Position numbers and translations under genes: made by a program. Source: Lactuca virosa (Eukaryota > Streptophyta > Magnoliopsida > Asterales > Asteraceae). Taken from it: a stretch of DNA of 64,000 bases. The notes beneath the pieces are model-generated. The model was given only the letters and a program-made list of their open reading frames with translations, did no database searches and had not been told where the DNA came from. Below, in pieces: positions 1 through 13,109 of this stretch (the first letter of the stretch is position 1; every line of letters begins with the position of its first letter). The stretch lies in contig CAKMRJ010001112.1 of assembly GCA_928212115.1 (NCBI GenBank), forward strand, positions 407,564,493-407,628,492, in the 5' to 3' direction.

Positions 1-999
1 TTAATAGGAGTTCAACGATATAAATACAGTTGAAAACGGACATCGGATGCAAAGTTATGCATTTTATATGGGCTTTAACAGTCTTAGAATGTGTGAAATA
101 AATAAATTCAAAATTAGCCAACGGAGTCTAAATGAAAGTTGTAGATCCTGTCGATGGCTACGTGTGGATATAAAGAACATAAAAAATGACGTTCTAGAAG
201 ACGCCACGTAGCACTAGCCAGAACCCAAAACGTGGCACCATACAAGGTAAAGTACATCGACCATGTGTGCGGTGTGCATGGCGCTTGCGCGGTGCAGATC
301 TCAAGATCTCATCTTATAAATAGCTGTTAAACTCTCATAACTTTCCCCACATCTCCTCTATAACTCACTATGAAATTCTACTTCTTTTGGTCTGAGATTC
401 TCTTAGTACTTAGGATATTTTAGCAAGTTCTGAGGTCCCTAGGAGCCCAGTATCTAGTAGCTATCAACCCGAAGTTCTGCCAGTGCAATTTCTAGACTTT
501 TGTCTAGGGAATCCATGTAAGTTAAATTACACTCTGTCTCATTTTAGTATAATTTTTATTTAAATTCATAGTCGTTGTTATGAATTTATAAATAAGAACT
601 ATTAGTAATTCCAAGTTATTATACCGAGTGACCTACTTATAGGAGAGGTGACTAGAATGGTCATGTTGGCTTGGTTGTTGGATTTCAGAAAGGCTATACG
701 CCGAAATGGTTCTGCCTCCCAACTGTCCTGCCTAGCTGATCCTTATTTGATAGAACTACTGGTATTCATTGGGATGATTGATAGGTCTATACTATTTTCA
801 GTCACATAGAATATTAGACTAAGACGTAGTGGTAATGATACTAGGTTACGTCAAAGGAAAAGTCGTTTGCTAGAAGCAAAGCGATGTCTGATTTTTGAGT
901 CGTCACTTTAACAGGTGAGTGCATAGTTACTTTCATCTTACACATAGATATGAAGTATTTAAGATAATTACATGCTATATGTGCTTATTATCTGTGTTC

Positions 1000-1058
<59 letters not shown>

Positions 1059-1890
1059 TAGATAAATGATGTATACATGTTTTACTTGATTCAAATTGCA
1101 TATGTATTTTTATACCTATAAATATATTGGGTAGAGATGGGTAGATAAAAGATGATATAGATGATAGAGATGAAAGATGATATAGATGATGTGAGGTCTT
1201 GACTTAAAGATGATATAGTCGTCTAGCGGAGTATAGATGACAGCCACAGATTATTCTAGATAGTCCAGTGGAACGCTAGCAGGCTCGCAACATATATGTG
1301 TTTTTTGAACTAACTGTTCACCAGGTGTATTCCATCCCACCATGGTTGCCTTATTGACATATACTGCCATGGAATCCCCTAAGCATTATTGTCTATCACG
1401 AAGATGATCCTTAGGATAGGTCCCCTTAATTAGATGCTTTAGGGACATCAAAGTGACGATAACGGGAATTGGTAATCGGGTTGAATGTTTTGATGAAAAT
1501 ATATAATTAAAAGAATTAAATTATTGTGGGTTAAAAACCCTATGTGCTCACTTGGCTCCCAAGCCTGACCCACTCAGTTTCATTTATTACAAGTAGTGAC
1601 ATGAGATCACATGTGAGATGATCAGATGAAAAATTTATGGATTATAGGATAATAGAATAATAGAAGTTTGTAAGGCATGTACTATTTCCGTTTATGCTTA
1701 TGTACTGTATTGACGATGGTATCCCAACATTTTTAGTATAAATAAAATACATTTCTTTGGAAATGCTTTGATAATATTATTATCATGTGTTTTGTTTTAT
1801 TTGGGAACAAATTCCACAATATTTTTATCTCAAAATGGGTACTCCGATTTCAAATAAGCATAAACAAATCGGACTTTTCTGGCTGAGAAA
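1..1890 (+). repeat. Partial old gypsy-type LTR, left part outside window
   Basis: No coding sequence is seen. The stretch has the build of a plant gypsy LTR read on the plus strand: a TATA-like TTATAAATAGC near 313, a pyrimidine-rich segment after it, long AT-rich sequence, and a distal part near 1540-1570 with the CTCACTTGGCTCCCAAGCCTGACCCACT type of text common in U5-proximal parts of such LTRs. The right end is guessed near GGGATGTCA at about 1890. No flanking duplication can be tested because the left edge is cut. Confidence 0.4.
1003..1055. repeat. (AT)n microsatellite
   Basis: Uninterrupted AT dinucleotide run of about 53 bp inside the LTR-like region. Confidence 0.95.
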
Positions 1891-1894
1891 TTAG

Positions 1895-3305
1895 GGATGT
1901 CATAGTTCACACTTAATAGAAAGATAGGAGAATATTCTTGTGTTGTTGTGTTAAAAGCTAAGGAACAATAGAAAATGGATCAAGACTTCTATGGAAGTGA
2001 GATATATAAAATGTAGAGTAAGAGGACAGTTTGGTAGTATGTCCACAAGAGAGAAAGAAGAATGAGGTGTAACTCCTAGGGTAAGAAATATAGATCCGTG
2101 AGATTATATAGATATGTGTGTATGTAAAAGTTTACTTATTAGTAAATGTTAGAGAAAGAATAAAGATTAAACTTTATGTGTAATAAGGTACATTTAACAA
2201 AAGAGTATGTGTTGCATACAATAATGAGAAAATAGTGGACTCGTGAGAAGTGTCTAAGGCTGGGTGTAGACACCCAGTAGAGAATGTGATGACTATGTGT
2301 CATTTACAAATGAGAGGTTAGAAACATTGGGAGTGTGTGATATCCCAATGTAACAAATGAGTAAGTATGTGAAAATACATCTTGTAAATGTATCGAGTAC
2401 ATAATATGTAAGAAGAAGCAAGAAAGTCAAAACAGTTGGATTACGAGCATATGAGGACTAAGGAAAATGAATACCCAAGAAATTTCCATGTTGAAATTTT
2501 GGGTTAAGATAAAGGAAATATAACGGTTGAGAATAAGTTGACGAAGTGGTAATATTGAAACTAGATAAGTATGATATGCATGTAGTGTATGGGCGTTGTA
2601 GACACATTGCACTTATTCTAGTTCAATGGAACCATTAAGCTACCTAAGGATCGAGTGGTCTGGAACGAGAAGATTAACATGGTACTTGGAAGAATATGCC
2701 ATGTATAGAATGAGACTTATATATCTCTTGAATAGTAAAGAGATATATGTGAAGGTTAGTGCATGAGCACTAAGAGATTGTTGAGAAAAATAGTTGTAGT
2801 TAGGCACAACACTTTAGAAAGAGAGTGAGGTGATTAGATGTAATACTTGAGTAAGAGTTAGAACAGAGTTAGAGAAGTGGTGGAGAGACCGCATATGAAG
2901 TTAGAATGTTGCAGTGGAAGTGCAGTGGGTTGCAACTTACCTAAAAGTAGGGGTTAAGGAGCATGTTAATTTGAAACCACACTTGTGAGAAAGAGAAAGA
3001 AAAATGTAAGTTTATGTACATGGTTGTGAAATTCGGGACAAAGAGATGAAGAATGTTGCTAAGTATGCAAAGTTACTGCATAAAATTAGATAGAGTAGTA
3101 TATGTCCAAGAACAACCATTTTGAGTAGATAGATGAAGAGAGTTTGGCCATTGCATTGAAAATACAAAGAGTTAGAAATTAGATTGTTGTTTTAGATTAT
3201 GTGGTTAAAAAGGAGAATGACCTTAGAAATGAGTCATTAATTGACAAAATGGTCAAGAGAGTAAGAAAAAATTCTAAGGAGGAATTCTCTTTAAGGAGGG
3301 TAGAT
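1895..3305 (+). pseudogene. Decayed gypsy internal region ending in a polypurine tract
   Basis: No open frame of useful length survives. The only supported landmarks are at the right end: a purine-rich AAGGAGGGTAGAT at 3293-3305, followed directly by TGTAAGAAC, which is the arrangement of a polypurine tract followed by a 3' LTR. The sequence before it is A/G-rich and looks like the mutated 3' end of a gypsy polyprotein, but no domain can be named safely. Confidence 0.35.
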
Positions 3306-4563
3306 TGTAAGAACATCAAATTTAGAGAGATTTGACTTTTTATCAAATATTGACCAAAAAGGAAAAATGGTAATTTATGAGAATTTGATAAGCTTATGAA
3401 GTTGTGACTTCATGAAAATGGCCAAGATAAGTTCAAGTCACTTAGATGAGGCTAGATGAGCAAGTTCAAGAGAAAAACATTCATGAAAAGATGCATTTTG
3501 GCCAAAAGGGTAAAATAGGGAATTTTATGTTTTTTAGGTCAATTTTGTAACTTAATATAGTTAGACCCATATTAATCCAATGAGAAATTACTTAATGGAG
3601 TTTTAGAAATCATCACCACCTTCGTTTGGATAGAATATTTAAGGAAAACGGAGATAAGATGATAAGGATATGTATCTTTGAATATACATTAGAAAATAGG
3701 ACAAAATTGGCATTTTGAGCTTTTTGCATGGGTTAATGGATTAAGTTCCATATGAATTAATATAAAATAATTTGATAGAATTGTAGAGCGTTTCAATACA
3801 TTGGTGTGGATGTAAAGGTCGTTGAAAACGAGTTCGAAACAAAGAAGTTATGACCGTTTACAGATTGGAAGAAAATGGCCCAAAGCTGGAATCTGTGACA
3901 CGCTGTCACCAAGGTGTGGTGACGCTCTCAGAATAGATTTTTAAAACTATTAAAGCCTCATTTCGAACCAAAAACACCTGATAATCAGGGAGGTGGGATG
4001 GGAAGCGATTTTGAGGATAAAAAAGAGATTGTATAAGCTAGAGATGGAGCCCAACAAGGATTTAACATCCTTACACTCATAAGGTAATGATTTCTCCATT
4101 TCCTTAAGCTTTGAGATTTAATGGTAAATGTGTTACTCTATTATTATTATTGGTTGAATTGATCAACATATAAAATGTCTAAGATGTTATTGAGAGTGTT
4201 TAGAAGCTTTGAACAAATGTGATTTCTATGGTGAAATTTGTATATGTGAAGTTAGGGTTTGAAACCGTAACTAATGAACGGTGAATTGATGCATTAGATT
4301 AAATTATAATGAACTAGTTAGTGTGGGATGCTTAATTCATTAGTTTGAGTACATTAAGAGGTAGAAATTAACAAGTTAGAATATTGATCTACTAAGTGGT
4401 CATTTTGACATAAAGAGTCATTAAGCTCTTAATAGGTTAAGACAAGTTTTAAGAAACTTGATTATGTGTATGAATAGGCCTAAGAGGAAAGAATATGAAT
4501 CAAGATGCATCATTTGAAGAATGGAGCCAAGGGTGGTTAGTTTTCACTAACTAGCAATGTGAG

Positions 4564-4564
<1 letters not shown>

Positions 4565-4644
<80 letters not shown>
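4565..4644. repeat. (AT)n microsatellite
   Basis: AT run of about 80 bp with one TT interruption near 4600. Confidence 0.95.
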
Positions 4645-4648
<4 letters not shown>

Positions 4649-4984
4649 GATCGTGGGGCACTAAGTGAATGCCTCCAAGTGATTAGATGAAGATAGATGA
4701 TGGTTATACGTGTAAGAACATGTATTACAACATGTAAGTATACCTAGAGAAAATATGGTTAGATGAGAAAGATATTTGTTAAACACCTAAGAGATGGTAG
4801 AAAGAGATAGAATATGATTATATGAATTATAATCATGTAGATGAGTATGTAAGGTATTGTGTTGAATACCTAAGAGTTATGAGAATAAGAATTAGATAGG
4901 TACTTAATACGTTAAGTACTAGTAGAAGATCTCTTGATGACATAAAGAGATAGATTGTCCATGGGACAAGATTCATGTGATGAG

Positions 4985-5180
4985 TCACATAAAAGAGTTA
5001 GAGAAGAGTACGATTCCTATGGGAATATTAGTATGCTTCCTACGATAATAAGAGTATGATTCATTTGGGAATAAAGAGTGTGATTCCTTTGGGAATTAGG
5101 TTATGTCCCTGCAGGGAAAGAGATGATGATCCCTTTGGGATGTAAATAGTTGATTCATATGGGAATGAAATTGGGTACGG
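4985..5180 (+). repeat. Short array of GATTCC..GGGAAT units
   Basis: Degenerate repeats with a dyad core, such as GATTCCTATGGGAAT and GATTCCTTTGGGAAT, recur every 25-35 bp. The reverse complement resembles the 25-bp array at 29494-29690, so the two LTRs are probably related and lie in opposite orientations. Confidence 0.6.
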
Positions 5181-5479
5181 TTAGAGAACATAAAGGAAAA
5201 TTTCCATAAGTGGAACAAGTCAAGAGAGTTCTTTTAAGAACTTATATATAATCCGTGAGGGACTAAGAGTAAGGATACCGTAAGGGATATAAAGAAAGAA
5301 GAATTATTAAGGATCAATGAGGGATAATAAGAGAGGGGAGTATGTATGGCTGAGTGTACCTGGTAATGTTAGTGGGATGTTGTTTCCTTTAGAAGATAGA
5401 TGAGAGTATAGTTTTAGATGGGTCCATTGGGTCTAGATGGGAATAGAAAGTTGGGGAATCAGAGATGAGAATAGAGATA

Positions 5480-5930
5480 TGAAGAGTAAAAAGAGTATGA
5501 GACATGCATTTTAAGAGAAATAGATGTGTGAAGAGCATAGTAAGAATATGAGAACAGCATGCATAGAGTATGAGAATAATAGACAGAGTATGAGATGAGA
5601 TAAGAGCAAGGGACAAGAAATAAGGTTTAGACAGAAGACTAGGAGAGAGATAAAGTATGCATAGAGTATGAGAAGAGCTTGAGAAGAGGCTAAGAAAAAG
5701 TATGATATTAGAGAAAAAGAGTGGAAAAGAAGTGTAGAAGACAGAGTATGAGATAGATGAGATGAGATAGATCAAGAGTAGAACGTAAAGATGAGAAAAA
5801 ATAGAAGAGATAGATGGATGGGAAAAGAATAGCAATGTATGCTACGAAAAAAGATATTAGATTGCAGAGTTAGAGAAAGAAGTAAAGAAGAAGGCTAGAG
5901 TATGGAAAGATAAAAAGAGTTAAAGGAAGA
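5480..5930 (+). repeat. Purine-rich tract with recurring AGAGTATGAGA
   Basis: The plus strand is almost only A and G with some T. The word AGAGTATGAGA or close variants appears at least six times. The low-complexity composition opens a long antisense frame with no protein-like features, so I do not call a gene. Confidence 0.6.
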
Positions 5931-5990
5931 GTGGATTAACATGCAAACAAATTAGAATATAACTTACTAGATGTGTGGTCTAATGTAGTT

Positions 5991-8715
5991 GATATTTTGA
6001 TGTTTTGTCGGTTCGGTTAGAAGGCGTGGTAAGTGAGAAGATTGGAGCACAAGGATTTAGTATAGAAGAATAATTTTATAAAATTTTATTTTCCTTATTG
6101 CTTATTTAATTGATATATTTTATTGTAAAATTATGGTTAACCTTGTGATGTAAAGTGTTTTAGTTTTTAAAGATTTCCACGTTTGTTAGAAAACTATAAT
6201 ATATCCCTATAGATGTATATGCATAGAATATGGGTAATTTATATGTCCAAGACAATGATTCCACTAATACATTTTATCCAAACTTTTGGATGTATTCAAA
6301 TTAGTACATATTGTGGATAATCTGAATGGATCGTTAGCTGAAACTAATTCCAATAGATTACATTATCACATAGTGCTTTTATCATTCGTATTGACAACTA
6401 AGACTCACATTTATCACAAGACTTGTGGTCTAATGAATTCTAAAATCCTATCCAACTAGATATTTAGCAACGTAATTCTCATTTTCAAGAAAATGATTCC
6501 ATAATATTACATCTTATTCAAATATTTGAATCAACTTTTTAGCTATACTAGTTTTACAAATTTCAAGACTTTCTTTTAAACACATTAAAACATTCTAAAT
6601 AAGTCATAATAATCTTATGAAATTTTCTATAAACAATTTTTGAATCATAAGACCATAGAATAAACATTTGGCATAACGAGATGTATTTTTGATCCTATAA
6701 ATAGTAGCAAGGCCCTAGTACTCCTGATCAACTTTTCTTCTCCTTGTTTCAGTCTTCTTATTCCCTTACAGTCACTGCACATTCTTACAAATATTAGTAC
6801 TTTATCCTTATTAAAATACTCAAGGACTGGAAGTAATGTTACAATGGTATTGTGAATTTGCATATCTAATTTTAGACTAAACGGTCATGAGAACGAGTTG
6901 TCGTTTGATCCTATGGATAGTAGCATGGGCTCATAATCCATGATCAAATTATTTTTTCTATGTTTCAGTCTTATCTATCATGCATATTGGGAATTTATGC
7001 TTTATTTGTCATTCTCTTGTTATGGAAATGAATAGTTTATCAAAACAAGTCTCAAAATAAGCCTTATTATTGTCCTTGGAGTTTAGGGGTAGATTAGGTA
7101 TATCACTAGTAATAGCCTTCTATGCATGGGAAACTAACTCTCTTCTTCTTGACGCTTCAATTTATGATAGTAAATATGTGAGTAATTGAAGTTGGAGTTT
7201 CTATGATTGGCCATGTTAGACCCAAATGGTCTAAACATGCCATACAAATCCTTTATGGACATTTCCAAGTTGTTCATATTAAAATCAGATTAGACTGATT
7301 ATATGTACATGTTAGGTAGTTGATAAACATAATCAACTCCTAACTAAATGTTATTCCATTTCATTTTAATATGTTTATTTGATAATTGTTCTTACAATTT
7401 TAAAATGTAGTGGCTGTGAAACCTTAGGAAGAGCTTTTCTAAGGCATGATCTTTCTATTCATAAATGAGAACATTTAACAAACTACGAATTTGGACTGGA
7501 TCGATCATCTACCAGCTAATCCTTTTGAGAGGTCTTATTGCAAAAGATTTTAATGGATTATCTTATAGACACCATTCAGTATCAAATCCATTCTTGTTTG
7601 TTTTATTAATCATTCAAATAATTTTTAACCCTAATTAATTATTTTCAAAGGATAGGACCCATATTTGGCTCTGTGATGTGCAAAGGGATGTCGTAAACAC
7701 ACCACAAAGTTATTTAGGTAGACAATGTACTTGCCTATTTCAATTTCTTATGAAACTCCTAGATCATTTGAAATTCGTTGACATTCAGTGGAATGTTAAT
7801 CTCGATTTTGCTTATCTCAAATTTTATTATGGGGATATTGCATACCATTATGTAGAAAATGAATCAACTATGCAAAACCGCTTGAACGTTGATGTGTCGG
7901 TTAACAACACATGCTCCATCAATAGAATAATTTCCCATGTGACTCATCATTTCAATTTATATTCTCGCAATGAAGTGAAGGTTAACCATAGATGCTCAAT
8001 CATCAGGATATACACAAAATGTGTGTTTTCATGGGTAGCACTTGACTCACGTTTTGATATATATAAAACGGGAATTTTTTTTATGATTATTTGATTAATA
8101 CTTTTAATCTTGAAACAAAATCCGATCGAACCCTTCCAGAAACTACACTCTTAAAATACTAAATGGCAACGAGGGTGGTAAGTGCGAAGCATTTGAAAAA
8201 CCGACCTCATTCATAATCAAAGAGGTCTCCTTAAACCTCTCTTATATTATTACAGTGGGTGCGCATAGTCTTGATTCCACGACAATGTTTTTAATTAAAC
8301 ATGTGAGACACATGTTGTATGATTGTTATCCATATTGTAATCATACCATATACAAAATTTAAACCTTTTAAATATTTATTTCTTTCCTTTTTAAATATTC
8401 TAATTTAATTATCTCATTGAATAACATTCAAAGATAAATATTCAAATTTTAAGTTCAAGTTTAAATAATATGCAAATTTTAATTAATAAATATTCAAATT
8501 CAAACTCTTATTAAATAATATTTCAAATTAATCTAAAACTTCAATATTCATATATCAACAACTAAAATAATATTTTAAAAAGGATTTAATTATCCAAAAT
8601 TTGAAAATCTAGAATACATCCAATCGCTCCGCAACCAAGAGCAGTCGCACCACGAACTGCGATTATTAGCATTTCCAGATTTCAATTTTAAGCAGTGTTT
8701 ATAATTAAAATCTAG
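5991..8715. other. No gene recognised; old AT-rich repeat sequence
   Basis: I see no coding region. A segment near 6685-6760 (TTTGATCCTATAAATAGTAGCA and the text after it, ending in GTTTCAGTCTT) recurs in diverged form near 6898-6975, so there is a local duplication of about 75 bp. The part next to 8715 is probably internal sequence of the minus-strand copia-like element whose 5' LTR is at 8731-9512. Confidence 0.4.
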
Positions 8716-8730
8716 AGGCTCTTATACAAC
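8716..8730 (-). other. Degenerate Met-tRNA primer binding site
   Basis: The plus-strand text GGCTCTTATACAAC directly left of the LTR edge is a mutated complement of the TTGGTATCAGAGCC primer site. This places the internal region of the element to the left and makes the neighbouring LTR a minus-strand 5' LTR. Confidence 0.5.
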
Positions 8731-9512
8731 TGTTGGGTTTTCTATGCATAAATATACTATATCTAGGTAGCGGTAACAATAAAAAATTACTTAAGTGTAC
8801 ATGCATCCTAGGATCTAGGTTTTACTAATTATAACAACCTACTTTAAAGTTGTATATCTAATAGGAGAGACATAATTACTAACCTCTTGTGAAACTCGAT
8901 CTTGATCTTCAAGAACCCTTCTTGATCCCTTTTTTTATCCAACCATGTTGCTTGGATGAGAGGGCCCAAAATAGAATGCCTCTAATGGAATCGCACCCGA
9001 TGAATCCAAAGAGAGAACCAAAAGAAAACTAAGAGAGGGTCAAATTTATTCAAAACCTAGAAGGTTTAAGAAAATTTTCCCATAGAGAGAAAGGGAAGAA
9101 GATGGTAAAAATTTCAATACATGGTTCAAGGTATTAAGAGATCCCTACATCCCTATTTATAGACTTGGATACTTTCCTTAGTTTCATCTCCCATCCCATG
9201 TGGGATGGAGATATAATTGAAAATCGTCCCCTATCCCATGTGGGGTGGAAATTCAAACTCTTCCCTTATTACCTAAGGGTTCTAGAATATTCCAATCAGT
9301 CAATCTTTTAACTAATTAATATCTAACCCTTCTCAGTTAATTCGAAAATAGTTTATGTTTAATTTATTAAACATCAAAAATTAATAAACTTATTTTCTCC
9401 TCATGTCTATTTTTTTAATTCCTCATTTGTGTCTTGAGGGTAATCCAAAAGAACACTGCTATTATTTAGAAATATTACAATTAGTTAATAACCTTGGATA
9501 CTATTTCCAACA
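8731..9512 (-). mobile_element. Copia-like 5' LTR, minus strand
   Basis: Read on the minus strand it begins TGTTGGAAATAGTATCC and ends AACCCAACA, so it has TG..CA ends with a TGTTGG terminus. A TATA box (minus CTATAAATAGGG) lies at about 9152-9163. Two near-palindromes CCATCCCATGTGGGATGG and CTATCCCATGTGGGGTGG sit 40 bp apart upstream of it (9191-9248). No matching 5-bp duplication is seen beside this LTR, as expected if the partner LTR lies elsewhere. No protein-coding internal part is recognisable. Confidence 0.6.
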
Positions 9513-9897
9513 CTTGGACCTTCCGCGTTGTCCCACGCTCGGCCATAACAAAAACAAAAGGAACATCAAAACATTAAAAGTTCAACAAAACATAACTTTA
9601 AAATTTAACGGTTTCCTGGATAGATAGGTCATAACAAAAACAAGGAACAATGATTGATAACAAGGATTCCATATTATTCAATGTGTGTGTGTGTGTATGC
9701 ACTGCCAACTCTTAGGTTCATGAGAATACATGTGTTTTAAAGATACTTCAACAATAATGGTGGCGAGTTCCACATGTTTTAGACTATGCGTACTTTTATA
9801 ACAAAAAGTGTATTTATATAATTATGATTGGTTTACCAGCTTATATAAAAAGCATAATTTCATAAACTATAAGTACTTACCTTAGTTATGTGAATAC
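9513..9897. other. Gene-free flank of copia element C
   Basis: AT-rich sequence with a short GT run near 9680. It ends in AATAC, the left copy of the duplication that flanks element C. The continuation of this target sequence is at 23124. Confidence 0.5.
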
Positions 9898-10696
9898 TGT
9901 TGGATTAGGTGTCTAAGCCCATTACTGTTTTTGGTATGTACTTGATTTGATTATGAGCATGATCCTTATGGGTTGCCTTCACCATAGCAATTTAATAGGA
10001 TGAATTATGGAGAAAGAGGTTAATTGTGATTTATTAATATGTTATAAGAATAATATATTAATTTAAAAATCATATTATTTAATTAGTATGCATCAGAAAT
10101 TAATTTGGAATTAATTTAGTGATCAAAAGAGACTGATTAAATTAACGGGGATTGATTATGTAAATCAGTAATAGTTGTAGTTTGGGCTCATGGACCTTAT
10201 TGGTATAGGGTGGACGAAATCTCTATGAGAGTCCATAAGGATTTCGTCCAAGGCTTGCCTTATGGGAGTCCATATGTTTCTTAGGGCCTAAGCAAGGAAA
10301 TTAGGGTTTCCAAGTTGATAACCCTAGAAGCCTCAACTATAAAAGGACCCTATTAGCTCCCAAAATCGGAACCTATGAACTCATAGAGAACCCTAGCCGA
10401 TTTTGAGCCTCTCCAACCTCTCTCTCTCATAATTCTCCATTGCTACTTGGTGTTTGTGACTCATTAAAGGTGCAAAAATTGGGGCACTAAGCTCTTGAAG
10501 GTCAAAATCAACTAGCTACAAGGAAAAGGTATTCATCTAACTTGGTTTTAGTTGGAAATTTTCGAAATTATGTATGCTAGATTTAGGGATTATTCTTTGG
10601 ATATGAATTTGCATGTATAACTTTAGAAAAACCTAGATCCAAAGCATTAGGGTTGCATGTACACCATAGGAATGTTGTAGTGCTCAAAACCCATCT
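9898..10696 (+). repeat. 5' LTR of element C
   Basis: It begins TGTTGGATTAGG. It ends CCCATCT where the 3' LTR has CCCATCA, so the final base is probably mutated. The TATA box ACTATAAAAGG lies at 10337-10347, followed by a CT-rich leader start. It carries about fifty differences from the 3' copy by eye count. Confidence 0.9.
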
Positions 10697-10697
10697 G

Positions 10698-10709
10698 TGG
10701 TATCAGAGC
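10698..10709 (+). other. Primer binding site of element C (Met-tRNA)
   Basis: TGGTATCAGAGC follows the 5' LTR with one intervening base. It is complementary to the 3' end of plant initiator Met-tRNA. Confidence 0.9.
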
Positions 10710-12165
10710 TGGAAATTGTAATGTTTTCAAAGCTGGAAAAAAGTTTTCGTTTTTTGGTTTTGTCTGATTCCACAACGTGGAAAAGCTTGCCACGACATGG
10801 AATTGGGTCTGACGGAAATTTTCATAATTTTAGCTTAAATTAGATTTGGATAATTACCATAAACCATTTTTTCCGTCAAAATCGGATTTTTACATTATGG
10901 TAATGGATATCCTAATCTAATTGGAAGATAATGGTCAAAATATAAGATTATTACTAGATTATATGATAAACTAATTATTTTTAAATTTTGAATTGTAATT
11001 ATCTTGCCAAATAAAGTTAGATTAGGTCAAATTGGTAAAAGATAAAATTATATGATTAATTTAATTATTTTAAATTTGATCTAAAAGGTTTTGAAAAGTT
11101 TCAAAATTTGCCCTCAAGTTTTGGAATTTAAAATTTGATTAAAATTTTTAATGTGGAAATATTTCTATCCTAAACCCTAGTATTCTAATAGTTCAAAATA
11201 CACCCTCATGGATTGCATTAATAAATTAATTAAGTGTTTTAGTTAAAGGACATTTAATAAGTCCATACATAGTTTTAAGATTAATTAAATTAAAAGTCTA
11301 ATTTATTAAAACATTAAACCTTAGTATTTTAAATGTATAAAATACACCCTTATACTATATAAATTTAAAAGTTAATATATTATATATGTATAAGTAAAAT
11401 GTCAGTCTTACCGTTAGTAGGTCTCATTCACGAAGCTGGTATATAAGGGGTGTTTAAGGAAGCGGCTTGTAAAATGACCGCCATTGGGTATCCACTCTTA
11501 CCCACCGCACCCTTGACTAGTGGAGAGTCGTTAGCCGAACGGGTAGGATAGGACACTAAGCTCACATTAAAAGTATAATGAAAACACAAAATAACTAAAC
11601 CTTTCATAAATTCCCAATCTTAGTTACTTTAAGAAAAATGTGAATTTGATGTTAACCCATGAAATTGCACATTGCACCTTATTGGTCGTTAGTGGAGCGT
11701 GTGTAGTTAACCGGCACAATAATATGTGACTAATGAAGGATGGCAATGGGTTTCTCGTAAATTATCATTGATCAATGGAGCGTGTGTGGTTAACTGACAC
11801 ATTGGTTAGATGATAGATGACATTGAGAGTATCAAGCTAATTTGCATGGTTATTCACATCTTGTTTGTGATCCTCGGTATCCCAGTCACAAACTTCAAGG
11901 GCATAATCGAGATTAAACACGCCATTCAAAAGTTCAATGAATCTCAAAAGATCTAGGAGTTTCATCTAAAACCTAATTCATTAAAATTTTGTTTTCGTGG
12001 TGGAATTGTTAAATCGTCATTTACCTACCTTCAAATAATTTGCAATTGGATTACGGCATCCCTCTTCTGAATTGTAAATTATTGTGTTGGATCCTAGCCT
12101 TAATATTTCATTTGGGTGTTATATTAAGGATTGAATCAACTAACTTGAATTTCTCCCTTTTGTAG

Positions 12166-12684
12166 ATGTCAGTTTCTGACAACTATGGTCTTCCCGAATC
12201 TTTTGGAAGAAGCTTTCCTCGTGAAGATGATGTTCCACGTTTCGATCAAGGAACTAGAGATCATACTTCACTTCCTCCACCTCCTCCAATAGTTCTCCCT
12301 AACCCACATGTTCGTCGACTTGAAAATTTCAAGGTCACTCAAGCCCTATTGGCAAGCAAACACGAAGATGGAAAGTCTGTATGTGCTCACGTATTGGAGA
12401 TGAAGTTGCATATTGACAAGCAGGGAATGTTGGCTGTCGTTGTCTCAAGGAAGCTGGCTATTGACTTGGTTCTTCAATAACTTCCTAAGTCATATAGCGG
12501 GTTCATTAAGGACTACTATATGGGAGACCACGACGTGACTCTTATTGATCTAACCTATTTGCTTATTGTTGCTGAATCAACAATGATTTGGAGCACTGGT
12601 CAAGCAAATTTTGTCTGGAAGATCAATCTCCCAAACTTCCATGGATATTGAAAATGGCCACATGGGAAGTCCAGAAAAGCTTTC
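12166..12684 (+). pseudogene. Copia gag pseudogene, first part (element C)
   Basis: A frame opening at ATG 12166 gives a copia capsid-type protein. A Pro-rich N-terminal part is followed by residues of the UBN2/retrotran_gag region (HVLEMKLHIDKQG, then KLAIDLVLQ). A TAA at 12478-12480 ends it, yet the same frame goes on with clear gag text (SYSGFIKDYYMGDHDVTLIDLTYLLI is split over the next 70 codons). A second stop follows near 12650. At 12684 the gene is cut by insertion of element B, with target copy CTTTC at 12680-12684. The remainder is at 18232. This is capsid protein of the retroelement particle in intact relatives. Confidence 0.8.
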
Positions 12685-13109
12685 TGTTGGGTCAAAAATA
12701 TGGCTTATACTTTACTTTGCTAGGAAAATGTATTTTTATGTCTATGACCGTAAACAACTTGGTGTTTACGGCTGTAGATGTGTTTACGGTTGTGTTTACG
12801 GCTGTGAACAGGTTTACGGCCGTAAACCCATTCACGGCCCATGTCTACTATATATAGGGTGACGAGTGCATGTGTGAAAGGGTAAGGCTAGATATGGAGA
12901 GCATATTGTAGAGAGTGAAAGTTAGAGAGAAGAAGAGTGTGTGTGAGAGAATCTTATGTGTATTGTTCATCATTCCAATCTTGAATACATCATAGATTCA
13001 TCATCTTCATCTTCTGCTTCTTCTTCATTATATTTGGCATCATCCGTTTGATTGAGATTCCGCACCATCAAACGGATCTGATTGGTACACAAGCAGATTG
13101 GGAACTACA
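12685..13109 (+). repeat. 5' LTR of element B
   Basis: TGTTGGGTCA to GGAACTACA. The TATA box TATATATAGGG is at about 12847-12857. Upstream of it is a run of GTTTACGGC-type words, including the perfect palindrome GTTTACGGCCGTAAAC. Confidence 0.95.

Larger units (their letters stand above)
3306..5990 (+). repeat. Degenerate gypsy LTR (plus orientation)
   Basis: It starts TGTAAGAAC right after a polypurine tract. It holds one degenerate motif pair at 3899-3907 and 3921-3929 (22 bp apart), a TATA-like TGTATAAGC near 4033, an AT microsatellite and an array of GATTCCTNNGGGAAT-like units. This is the same order of parts as in the better-preserved minus-strand LTRs further right. The right end is not resolved and 5990 is a guess. 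Confidence 0.4.

Noticed and set aside
5389..5835. 148-codon antisense open frame
   Set aside because: It lies opposite a low-complexity purine-rich tract, is Ser/Leu/Ile/Tyr-rich and has no domain-like pattern; the openness follows from composition.
7678..8094. 138-codon plus-strand open frame
   Set aside because: It begins with GTG, not ATG, has no family resemblance and lies in old repeat sequence.
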